Assembly (NCBI GenBank): GCA_003153335.1
Contig: PLYG01000143.1
Span: 1 to 9,965, forward strand
Reading direction: 5' to 3'
Origin: Betaproteobacteria bacterium
Lineage (GTDB): Bacteria; Pseudomonadota; Gammaproteobacteria; Burkholderiales; Casimicrobiaceae
Length of the DNA stretch: 9,965 bases
The position numbers were made by a program, and so were the translations under genes. Of this stretch, positions 1 through 6,030 are shown in pieces (within the stretch, counting starts at the first letter, position 1; each line of letters starts with the position of its first letter). The notes below the pieces were generated by a model that worked only from the letters and a program-made list of their open reading frames with translations, had not been told where the DNA came from and searched no databases.

Positions 1-56
1 ATGCCGGTGGACGCGCCGGTAATCAGAACTACCTTGTCTTTGAGATCCGAAACCAT
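1..56 (-). CDS. Short-chain dehydrogenase/reductase, N-terminal fragment (cut by window edge)
   Basis: Reading the minus strand from an ATG at 56-54 gives an open frame of 18 codons to the left edge, beginning MVSDLKDKVVLITGAS and then TG. The run of hydrophobic residues followed by TGASTG matches the first beta strand and the TGxxxGxG dinucleotide-binding loop of classical SDR enzymes (NAD(P)-dependent oxidoreductases with a Rossmann fold). GGAG at 66-63 lies six bases before the ATG and supports this start; a TTG four codons upstream is less likely. The gene is divergent from the amidohydrolase, so the two may belong to one catabolic locus. Only the nucleotide-binding start is visible, so the substrate cannot be judged and the catalytic Ser-Tyr-Lys lies outside the window. 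Confidence 0.8.
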   Translation of the reverse strand, partial: MVSDLKDKVVLITGASTG

Positions 57-62
57 TTCCTG

Positions 63-66
63 CTCC
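63..66 (-). promoter_or_regulatory. Ribosome binding site of the SDR gene
   Basis: The minus strand reads GGAG here, six bases before the ATG at 56-54. It fixes the start of the partial SDR gene at that ATG rather than at the upstream TTG. Confidence 0.5.
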
Positions 67-158
67 AATCGCTTAAGTTGGGCCTGTGCCGCGGTGGCCA
101 CGACATAAATCATGGGCGGGACGCCCGCGGCCGAAGCAATCTAGCACATTATCAATCC

Positions 159-163
159 GGAGG
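159..163 (+). promoter_or_regulatory. Ribosome binding site of the amidohydrolase
   Basis: GGAGG stands nine bases before the ATG at 173. It decides the start: the open frame extends back to about base 86, but the extra 29 residues are Arg/Pro/Ser-rich, have no such site and are unlike the family's N-terminus. Confidence 0.65.
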
Positions 164-172
164 TTGCAACCG

Positions 173-994
173 ATGCAAACGCCAATTATCAAGGCTCCCG
201 CCAATGCCTGCGACTGCCATATGCATATCTACGACGACCGGTTTCCGGTCGTCCCGCAGGCGGTGTTCAAACCGCCGCACGCCCCGGTTTCGCAATATCT
301 CGAGGTGCGCAAGGCGCTTGGGCTCTCTCGTGTCGTGGTCGTCCAGCCCAACGGCTATGGCTTTGATAATTCCTGCACGCTGGACGCGTTGGCGGCGTTT
401 GGCGATTCGGCACGTGGCGGAGCCACCGTTCCGATCGATACTTCTGACGCCGAGCTCGAGCGCCTGACCCGGGCCGGCGTCCGGGGCATCCGGTATTTTC
501 CGTTGCCCGGCGGCTTCCTGGGTTGGGACTCGCTCGAGACGATGGCCGCGCGCGTCCGGAACTTCGGATGGCACGTCCAGTTGCAACTCGACGGCCGCGA
601 GCTGCCTCGTTATGAAGAAGCGCTCGCGCGACTGCCGGTGCCACTCGTCATCGATCACAACGGGAAGTTTCTCGAACCCGTGGCGACCGGCCATCCGGCA
701 TTCCAGGCGCTGGTCCGTTTGCTGCGAGGCGGCAATACCTGGGTCAAACTCTCTGCCCCCTACGAAACCTCTAAATCCGGACCACCGCACTACGAAGACG
801 TCGGCGCACTGGCCAGGGCGCTGGTCAAGGCCAATCCTGAGCGCTGCGTGTGGGCGACCAACTGGCCGCATCCCGGGCAGAATCCGCGGCCCGAGAGTGC
901 GCCGCTGCTGGACCTGTTGCTGGAATGGGCGGACGACGACGCGACGCGGCGGCGGATACTGGTCGACAACCCGGCAAGTCTGTACGGATTCTGA
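173..994 (+). CDS. Amidohydrolase family protein, 2-pyrone-4,6-dicarboxylate lactonase (LigI)-like
   Basis: The 273-residue protein has the layout of the TIM-barrel amidohydrolase_2 / COG3618 family, close in motif order to LigI, which opens the lactone 2-pyrone-4,6-dicarboxylate in aromatic degradation. Visible landmarks are the HxH metal/active-site pair after strand 1 (H16, H18 in DCHMHIY), a QPNGYGFDN segment (58-66), GVRGIRYF (102-109), a strand-5/6 DH pair (D161, H162 in VIDHNGKF), VKLSAPYE (191-198) and the strand-8 motif WATNWPHP (227-234). Length fits the family. No signal peptide, so it is probably cytoplasmic. The strand-8 position that is a catalytic Asp in LigI (consensus WGTDWPHP) is Asn230 here, so the exact reaction is uncertain; lactonase or related C-O/C-C hydrolase are options. 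It is divergent from an SDR gene and convergent with polA. I saw no convincing sigma-70 promoter in the 116-bp divergent gap. Confidence 0.85.
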   Translation: MQTPIIKAPANACDCHMHIYDDRFPVVPQAVFKPPHAPVSQYLEVRKALGLSRVVVVQPNGYGFDNSCTLDALAAFGDSARGGATVPIDTSDAELERLTRAGVRGIRYFPLPGGFLGWDSLETMAARVRNFGWHVQLQLDGRELPRYEEALARLPVPLVIDHNGKFLEPVATGHPAFQALVRLLRGGNTWVKLSAPYETSKSGPPHYEDVGALARALVKANPERCVWATNWPHPGQNPRPESAPLLDLLLEWADDDATRRRILVDNPASLYGF

Positions 995-1017
995 CGTCGA
1001 TCCGCCGGGTCCGCTGA

Positions 1018-1072
1018 CTCAATGCGCCCTCAGTGCGCCCTCAGTGCGCCCTCAGTGCGCCCTCAGTGTGCT
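1018..1072. repeat. Tandem array of an 11-bp unit (CTCAGTGCGCC), about five copies
   Basis: Copies lie at 1018-1028 (one mismatch, CTCAATGCGCC), 1029-1039, 1040-1050 and 1051-1061 (identical), and 1062-1072 (two mismatches). On the minus strand the unit reads GGCGCACTGAG. The copy nearest polA contains the polA stop codon TGA (1065-1063), so the array looks like an expansion of the 3' end of polA into the gap towards the convergent amidohydrolase. Because the unit is not a multiple of three and every copy carries TGA, the PolA C-terminus is unaffected. Replication slippage is the simplest origin. GCGC in each copy allows only weak 4-bp hairpins and no T-tract follows, so it is not a clear terminator. 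Confidence 0.9.
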
Positions 1073-3813
1073 CGATCCCAATTCTCGCCGACACCGACAT
1101 CGACCACCAGCGGCACTTTCAGTTGCGCGACGCCGGTCATCAGCGTGGGTAGTTGCTGCTTCAGGTGGGCCAGCTCGTCCTCCGGGACCTCGAACACCAG
1201 CTCGTCATGTACCTGCATGATGAGCTTGGTCGAGAGCCGCTCGCGATCCAGCCAGCCCTGCACGGCGATCATCGCCAGCTTGATCAGGTCCGCGGCAGTG
1301 CCCTGCATCGGCGCATTGATCGCCGCGCGCTCCGCGGCCTGGCGGCGTGGCCCGCCGCCGGCGCGTATGTCCTGCAGCCACAGCCGGCGGCCGAAGACCG
1401 TTTCCACGTACCCCTGAACACGCGCCCGCTCGCGCGTGCGCTGCATGTACGCGGCCACGCCGGGATAGCGGGCGAAATACTGGTCGATATACAACTGCGC
1501 CGCAGCGCGATCGATGTTGAGCTGCGCGGCAAGGCCGAACGCCGACATGCCGTAAATGAGTCCGAAGTTTACGGCCTTGATGTAACGCCTTTGTTCGGGC
1601 GTCACCTGGTCCTGCGGCACGCTGAAGATTTCACTCGCGGTATGGCGATGGATGTCGGCGCCTTCATGGAACGCCTTCACCAGACCCGCGTCTTCCGACA
1701 AATGCGCCATGATCCGCAATTCAATCTGCGAGTAATCGGCCGACACGATCATAAATCCGGGCGGCGCAATGAATGCCTCGCGTATGCGCCGCCCTTCCGG
1801 CGTGCGCACGGGAATGTTTTGCAGATTGGGATCGTTGCTGGCCAGCCGGCCGGTGTTGGCGACCGCCTGCGCATAATTCGTGTGCACGCGGCCGGTCCGC
1901 GGATTGACACGCCTGGGCAGCTTGTCGGTATAGGTGCCTTTCAACTTCGACAGGCTGCGGTGTTCGAGCAGCAGCTTCGGTAAGGGATAGTCGAGCGCGA
2001 GCTCCTGCAGCACTTCTTCGTCGGTCGATGCTTGTCCAGTTGCCGTCTTCTTGACGACCGGCAGTTTCATCCGTTCGAACAGGATCTCGCCTAGCTGTTT
2101 TGGCGACCCGAGATTGAACGGTTGCCCCGCAAGCTGATGCGCCTGCGTTTCCAGTTCCATGATGCGCGCGCCAAGCTCGGCGCTTTGCTTCGCCAGTAGT
2201 TCGGTATCGATCAGTACGCCATGGCGCTCCATCCGTTGCAGGATCGCGCGGGTCGGCATTTCGATGACTTCGTATACAAACTTCAGCGGCGGGTCGTTCG
2301 CGACGCGCGGATAAAGCGCGTTGTGCAATTGCAGCGTGATATCCGCGTCCTCCGCGGAATATTCGGTCGCGCGGTCGATGCTGACCTGATCGAAGCCGAT
2401 CTGGTTGACGCCCCTGCCGCATACATCCGCAAACTGGATGGTCTTGACGTTCAGATGGCGCATGGCCAGGCTGTCCATGTCGTGCGGCTTGTGCGATTCC
2501 AGCACATACGACTCGAGCAGCGTGTCATGCGCGACGCCTGCCAGCAGCACCTCGTGATTGGCGAGCACATGCTCGTCGTACTTGACGTTCTGCCCGACCT
2601 TTTTCCGGTCTGCATTGGCAAACCAGGGCCGGAGGCGCTCCAGCACCGTGGCCAGCGACAGTTGCTGCGGCGCGCCGGCGTAGCGGTGCGCGAGCGGGAT
2701 GTAGCAGGCGATGCCGGGTTCGCAGCAAAACGACAGACCGACCAGTTGCGCGTTCAACGGATCGAGGCTCGTCGTCTCGGTATCGAAGCACGTCAACGCC
2801 GCAGCTTCGATGCGCTCGACCCATCGTTCGAATGCGGCATCGTCCAGCACGGCCTCGTAGTGTCGGGACACAGGGGGTGGAGCGGGCGGCGGTTCGTCGG
2901 TCGCACTGATCGCGCCGGCGGAAGGCGCGGCAGTGCCCGTGCTGGCCGAATCGGTTCCCGCCGCTTGCCCGCTGCCGATATCTTTTTTCCAGGTGCGAAA
3001 TTCGAAGCGATCGTAGAGCGCAGCGAGTTGCGCGGCGTCCACGGGTTGCGCGATCAGCGCATCGGGTGCTGCGGCCAACGGGAGATCGCACTTCACGGTC
3101 AACAGCCGCCTGCCCTCCGGCAGCCACCCGAGCGACGCGCGCAGGTTCTCCCCGACCGCGCCCGTTACCTTGTCGGCGTTGGCGACCAGACTGTCCAGCG
3201 TACCGTATTCCGCCAGCCACTTTGCCGCGGTCTTGGGACCTACCTTGGGGACGCCGGGCACATTGTCGACCGTGTCGCCGACGAGGGTCAGATAGTCGAG
3301 CATCTGTGCTGCCGCGACGCCGAATTTTTCCGTTACCCCGGCCTCATCGAGCTTTTCGTTGCTCATGGTGTTGATCAGCGTGATCTGCGGCGTGACCAGT
3401 TGCGTCAGATCCTTGTCGCCGGTGGAAACGATGGTGCGTATCCCCTGCTCCTCGGCGCGCCGCGCCAGCGTGCCGATCACGTCATCGGCTTCCACGCCTG
3501 GCTCGATCAGCAACGGCCAGCCGTTGGCGCGGATCAGTTCGTGCAGCGGGGCGATCTGCAGCCGCAGGTCGTCCGGCATCGGGGTTCGGTTGGCCTTGTA
3601 CTGCGGATACCAGTCGTCGCGGAAAGTCTTGCCCGGCGCATCGAAGACGACCGCGAAGTAATCGGGATGATAGTCTTCGACGATCTTTCTGAGCATGGAC
3701 AACACGCCGCGAATCGCGCCGGTGGGCTCGCCCTTGGTGGTGCGCAGGTCGGGTAGTGCATGAAACGCCCGATAGAGGTACGATGAACCGTCGACAAGTA
3801 TTAGGGTTTTCAT
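1063..3813 (-). CDS. polA: DNA polymerase I
   Basis: This 916-residue protein (E. coli 928) is a complete PolA, which removes RNA primers, fills gaps and serves excision repair in the cytoplasm. Residues 1 to about 275 are the 5'-3' flap exonuclease, with VFDAPGKTFR (56-65), EADD (108-111), STGDKDL (130-136), GDTVDNVPGV (179-188) and a helix-hairpin-helix (VGPKTAAKWL). An Ala/Pro/Ser-rich linker (about 279-316) follows. The 3'-5' proofreading domain keeps its acidic residues: D344/E346 in DTET, D413 in NVKYD and Y485-x3-D489. The polymerase has motif A (D693 in SADYSQIELR), motif B (R742, K746, F750, Y754 in the O helix) and motif C (QVHDELVFE, D870/E871). All catalytic residues are therefore intact. 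The start at ATG 3813 gives the canonical MKTLILVDGSSYLYRAFHAL-like N-terminus, although no clear Shine-Dalgarno precedes it. It is divergent from oxyR and convergent with the amidohydrolase. Confidence 0.98.
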   Translation of the reverse strand: MKTLILVDGSSYLYRAFHALPDLRTTKGEPTGAIRGVLSMLRKIVEDYHPDYFAVVFDAPGKTFRDDWYPQYKANRTPMPDDLRLQIAPLHELIRANGWPLLIEPGVEADDVIGTLARRAEEQGIRTIVSTGDKDLTQLVTPQITLINTMSNEKLDEAGVTEKFGVAAAQMLDYLTLVGDTVDNVPGVPKVGPKTAAKWLAEYGTLDSLVANADKVTGAVGENLRASLGWLPEGRRLLTVKCDLPLAAAPDALIAQPVDAAQLAALYDRFEFRTWKKDIGSGQAAGTDSASTGTAAPSAGAISATDEPPPAPPPVSRHYEAVLDDAAFERWVERIEAAALTCFDTETTSLDPLNAQLVGLSFCCEPGIACYIPLAHRYAGAPQQLSLATVLERLRPWFANADRKKVGQNVKYDEHVLANHEVLLAGVAHDTLLESYVLESHKPHDMDSLAMRHLNVKTIQFADVCGRGVNQIGFDQVSIDRATEYSAEDADITLQLHNALYPRVANDPPLKFVYEVIEMPTRAILQRMERHGVLIDTELLAKQSAELGARIMELETQAHQLAGQPFNLGSPKQLGEILFERMKLPVVKKTATGQASTDEEVLQELALDYPLPKLLLEHRSLSKLKGTYTDKLPRRVNPRTGRVHTNYAQAVANTGRLASNDPNLQNIPVRTPEGRRIREAFIAPPGFMIVSADYSQIELRIMAHLSEDAGLVKAFHEGADIHRHTASEIFSVPQDQVTPEQRRYIKAVNFGLIYGMSAFGLAAQLNIDRAAAQLYIDQYFARYPGVAAYMQRTRERARVQGYVETVFGRRLWLQDIRAGGGPRRQAAERAAINAPMQGTAADLIKLAMIAVQGWLDRERLSTKLIMQVHDELVFEVPEDELAHLKQQLPTLMTGVAQLKVPLVVDVGVGENWDRAH

Positions 3814-3859
3814 ATGAAGCCGGATGGAACGCGGAACAAACTGCCCAAGACGATTGAAC

Positions 3860-3871
3860 TGCCCGCGGGCA
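3860..3871. promoter_or_regulatory. Perfect 12-bp palindrome in the polA-oxyR divergent region, possible operator
   Basis: TGCCCGCGGGCA is its own reverse complement and lies in the middle of the 184-bp gap between the divergent polA and oxyR starts. It is flanked almost symmetrically by TTGA (3854-3857) and TCAA (3875-3878). It could be a regulator site acting on either gene. It does not match the OxyR ATAG/CTAT spacing pattern. In GC-rich DNA a chance palindrome of this kind is possible, so the function is inference. Confidence 0.3.
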
Positions 3872-3915
3872 TGCTCAACTACAACGCCTGGCGAGCGTGG
3901 CGGGTGTTTGGCATT

Positions 3916-3957
3916 ATGTCAGAATTCGTCGCCGCGTCGGAAAAGCTCAACCTATGA
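3916..3957 (+). CDS. Possible leader ORF 1 upstream of oxyR (13 aa)
   Basis: ATG at 3916 opens a 13-codon frame (MSEFVAASEKLNL) ending in TGA 3955-3957. The last bases overlap the ATG of the next small ORF as ATGA (3954-3957). I see no strong ribosome binding site before it. A -10-like CATTAT (3912-3917) overlaps its start codon; if that were the real promoter, this ORF would not be in the message. It is reported for the coupling pattern, not for any recognised product. Confidence 0.2.
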   Translation: MSEFVAASEKLNL

Positions 3958-4001
3958 ATGCTCCGGCGCCGATGTTTCGCGACGACTGGCCGCAACCATG
4001 A
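3954..4001 (+). CDS. Possible leader ORF 2 upstream of oxyR (15 aa), ATGA overlap with oxyR
   Basis: ATG at 3954 opens a 15-codon frame (MNAPAPMFRDDWPQP) whose TGA (3999-4001) overlaps the oxyR ATG (3998-4000) as ATGA. A purine-rich GGAAAAG (3939-3945) about eight bases before the ATG could serve as a weak ribosome binding site. The oxyR ATG itself has no Shine-Dalgarno, since the preceding bases are GACTGGCCGCAACC. Termination-reinitiation from this ORF would explain how oxyR is translated. Conservation is unknown. Confidence 0.3.
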   Translation: MNAPAPMFRDDWPQP

Positions 4002-4975
4002 CCTTGACCGAACTGCGCTATCTGGCGGCGCTCGCCGAAACCCGCCACTTTGGCCGCGCCGCAGAAAGGTGCCACGTCAGCCAGCCCACACTGTCGATGG
4101 GCATCAAGAGTCTCGAAGACAAGCTGGGACTGAAGTTGTGCGAACGCCGCCGGCAGGAAACATTGCTCACGCAGGCGGGGCAGGCGATTGCCGACGAGGC
4201 CGCGGTGGTCCTCGCGCGGGTGAAGGCCATCAAGGACATGGCGCTGGCCAGCCGCGATGAATTTCACGCGCCGCTACGCCTGGGCGTGATCTACACCGTC
4301 GCGCCGGCGCTGCTGCCGTACCTGGTGCGGGCGGCTAGCACCAGCGGCACCCGGCTCAAGCTGCACCTCCGGGAAAACTACACGGACGAATTGCTCGCTG
4401 CGTTACGCGCTGGAACGCTGGACGCCATCGTCATTTCGCCGCCATTCAACGACGAGGGACTCGATGTCGTCCCGCTTTATTCGGAGCCGTTCGTGGTCGC
4501 GATGCCCAAGGGACATCCGTGGACCAAGCTCAAGCGGATCGCCCCTGCGGCGCTGGCCGGCGAAAACGTGCTGCTGCTGACCGCGGGCAACTGCTTTCGC
4601 GATCAGGTGCTCGACGTTTGCCCCGACCTGAAGCAGCAGCATGCCGGCAGCGACGCGCAATCGTTCCAGATCCTGGAAGGCAGTTCGCTGTCCACGCTGC
4701 GGCAGATGGTTGCGAGCGGGGCCGGGGTCACCATCTTGCCGGCAACGTCGGTCGCGCCTTCGGAGCCGACCCATTCCATGCTGGAATTCCGGCCGTTCTC
4801 CGGGGTCACCCCCAAGCGCGATATCGTGCTGGTCTCGCGGCGCAACTTTCCCCGGCCGGCGGCGCTGGTCGCGCTGGTCGACTGTCTGCGGCGCAGCGAG
4901 TTGCCGGGGGTGACATGGCGCAGCGTGGCGGACAATGCCCCGAGGGGATCGAAGCTGGAGAAAAAAACCGGCTGA
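3998..4975 (+). CDS. oxyR: LysR-family peroxide sensor and transcription activator OxyR
   Basis: The 325-residue protein is a LysR-type regulator. An N-terminal winged helix-turn-helix (about 2-60, with ELRYLAALAETRHFGRAAE and the recognition-helix segment VSQPTLSMGIKSLE) is followed by a linker helix and a periplasmic-binding-protein-like sensor domain (about 90-300). The segment GNCFRDQVLDVC carries C199 and C208. These have the same spacing and the same numbers as the disulfide-forming pair of E. coli OxyR, which identifies it as a hydrogen peroxide sensor that activates catalase, peroxiredoxin and related genes. The open frame runs back to 3824, but the extra 58 residues are Cys/Arg-rich and come before the family N-terminus, so ATG 3998 is preferred. 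No catalase or ahpC is in the window; the neighbour is divergent polA. The tail after about residue 305 is short and poorly conserved. Confidence 0.95.
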   Translation: MTLTELRYLAALAETRHFGRAAERCHVSQPTLSMGIKSLEDKLGLKLCERRRQETLLTQAGQAIADEAAVVLARVKAIKDMALASRDEFHAPLRLGVIYTVAPALLPYLVRAASTSGTRLKLHLRENYTDELLAALRAGTLDAIVISPPFNDEGLDVVPLYSEPFVVAMPKGHPWTKLKRIAPAALAGENVLLLTAGNCFRDQVLDVCPDLKQQHAGSDAQSFQILEGSSLSTLRQMVASGAGVTILPATSVAPSEPTHSMLEFRPFSGVTPKRDIVLVSRRNFPRPAALVALVDCLRRSELPGVTWRSVADNAPRGSKLEKKTG

Positions 4976-4978
4976 CCG

Positions 4979-5016
4979 CAAGGCACTTCCGGCAACCGCC
5001 AATCGGATGTGCCTTG
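4979..5016 (+). terminator. Stem-loop directly after oxyR
   Basis: CAAGGCAC (4979-4986) pairs perfectly with GTGCCTTG (5009-5016). Inside it, TCCG (4988-4991) pairs with CGGA (5004-5007) across a T-T mismatch, giving about 12 base pairs with a 12-base loop. It starts four bases after the oxyR stop codon. No T-run follows, so it is not a standard intrinsic terminator. It may protect the 3' end or assist termination. Confidence 0.4.
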
Positions 5017-5089
5017 AGGGCAGCAAAGAAATATCGGCTGTTGCGGGAATAAAACGCTATTCGAAGGTGTTTACGCAGGTGACAGGCTG

Positions 5090-5095
5090 TATATT
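5090..5095 (+). promoter_or_regulatory. Possible -10 element before the COG4315-type gene
   Basis: TATATT lies about 50 bases before the start codon at 5144, which would leave a 5' leader of roughly 40 bases. There is no good -35 TTGACA at 16-18 bases: GTGTTT occupies that place. The same area also shows GGAAT (5046-5050) followed after 17 bases by TGTT, loosely like some ECF promoters, so an ECF-driven promoter is an alternative. Neither is firm. Confidence 0.3.
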
Positions 5096-5143
5096 GCGTC
5101 ACAAGTTGCCTGCCACCTCACCAAACTTTTTCAGGAGATACCC

Positions 5144-5503
5144 ATGAAACTTCACAATGCTCTCTTCGCCGCCGGTCTGCTGGCCGCCGCAACGGTTAAC
5201 GCGCAAACCGGCCCCGTCAAAACGGTCGGCGGCGCCCTGGTCGGCGCCAACGGCATGACCCTGTATACCTTCGACAAGGACGCGGACAAAAAGAGCGCCT
5301 GCAACGGTGCCTGTGCCACGAACTGGCCGCCATTGATGGCCGAAGGCACGCTCGCGGGCGACTACGGCACCATCACCCGCGATGATGGCAAGGCGCAGAT
5401 CGCGTACAAGGGCAAGCCGCTTTATTACTGGGCGAAAGATACCAAGGCCGGAGACAAGACCGGCGACAACGTCAATAATGTGTGGCACGTCGCCAAACCT
5501 TAA
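5144..5503 (+). CDS. Secreted COG4315-type protein with two Yx(FWY)xxD motifs, function unknown
   Basis: The 119-residue product starts with a Sec signal peptide (MKLHNALFAAGLLAAATVNA, likely cut before Q21). It continues with the PF03640-type secreted repeat: LVGANGMTLYTFDKD (32-46) with the CxxxC pair C53/C57 and NWPPL, then AYKGKPLYYWAKD (87-99) and GDNVNNVWHV near the end. The signatures YTFDKD (Y41-D46) and YYWAKD (Y94-D99) fit the Yx(FWY)xxD pattern used to name the family. Relatives are often called predicted lipoproteins, but no lipobox Cys is present here, so the mature form is probably soluble in the periplasm or exported. AGGAGA (5133-5138) sits five bases before the ATG. The ECF sigma gene starts 26 bases after the stop with no terminator between them, which suggests co-transcription. 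The biochemical role of the family is not known. Confidence 0.9.
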   Translation: MKLHNALFAAGLLAAATVNAQTGPVKTVGGALVGANGMTLYTFDKDADKKSACNGACATNWPPLMAEGTLAGDYGTITRDDGKAQIAYKGKPLYYWAKDTKAGDKTGDNVNNVWHVAKP

Positions 5504-5529
5504 CCGCCTGTTAATGGCTTGGGTTGTGC

Positions 5530-6030
5530 ATGAACGGTGAGCGGATTGTCCCGCACATCCCGGGTCTGCGCCGGTACGCCAGGTTGCTCACCGGCGATTC
5601 GCATCGCGCCGACGACCTGGTGCAGGACACGTTGCTCCGGGCGTGCGTCAAGTGGACACTGTGGCGTCCGGATTCGGATTTGCGCGCCTGGCTGTTCACC
5701 ATCATGCACAACCTCTTTATCAATCAGTTGCGCGCCGCCCTCCCCGAGAGCGTGCAGCTTGACGACATGGTGGACGCCGGCCATGCAGAAGATGCGTCAG
5801 TCGGCATCGATCTCGAACGGGCGCTGGCCCGCCTCCCCGACGATCAGCGGGAGGTGCTGCTGATGGTGACCGTCGAGGATTTCAGTTACGCCTGTCTCGC
5901 CCGCGTGACCGGCGTGCCCATCGGCACCGTAATGTCCCGCCTGTCGCGTGGACGGCGGCGGCTCCGCGAAGCGATGGAAGGGACGCGCGAAACTGCCGAC
6001 GCGCGTTCGCACCTCAAGGTGATGAAATGA
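5530..6030 (+). CDS. RNA polymerase ECF sigma factor (sigma-70 family)
   Basis: This short sigma factor (166 residues) has only regions 2 and 4. Region 2 is visible as RRYARLLTGDSHRADDLVQDTLLRAC (15-39, the DLVQDT core helix) and DLRAWLFTIMHNLFIN (50-65). After a linker, region 4 runs as LARLPDDQREVLLM (99-112) and the helix-turn-helix LARVTGVPIGTVMSRLSRGRRRL (123-145) that reads the -35 element. ATG 5530 is chosen over TTG 5524; neither has a good Shine-Dalgarno, so translation may depend on the gene 26 bases upstream. The stop codon overlaps the start of the anti-sigma gene as ATGA. ECF factors of this layout are released from a membrane anti-sigma by an envelope signal and usually activate their own operon. 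The target genes cannot be read off here; the flanking secreted protein and the cytochromes are candidates. Confidence 0.93.
   Translation: MNGERIVPHIPGLRRYARLLTGDSHRADDLVQDTLLRACVKWTLWRPDSDLRAWLFTIMHNLFINQLRAALPESVQLDDMVDAGHAEDASVGIDLERALARLPDDQREVLLMVTVEDFSYACLARVTGVPIGTVMSRLSRGRRRLREAMEGTRETADARSHLKVMK

Noticed and set aside
78..109. Promoter TTGGGC / CATAAA for the amidohydrolase
   Set aside because: Spacing of about 20 bases and only partial matches to both elements.
86..172. 29-residue in-frame extension of the amidohydrolase
   Set aside because: GGAGG at 159-163 with good spacing to ATG 173, and the family N-terminus just before HxH, favour the shorter form.
1018..1072. CRISPR-like array
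   Set aside because: The repeats are only 11 bp and directly adjacent, with no spacers. It is a simple tandem repeat.
2221..3756. 511-codon open frame on the plus strand opposite polA
   Set aside because: It is fully antisense to PolA, whose motifs are all intact. Its translation is Arg/Gly/Val-rich without recognisable domains, as expected for an antisense frame of a GC-rich gene.
3824..3997. 58-residue in-frame N-terminal extension of OxyR
   Set aside because: The Cys/Arg-rich sequence lies before the LysR-family N-terminus, has no ribosome binding site, and gives a protein longer than any typical OxyR.
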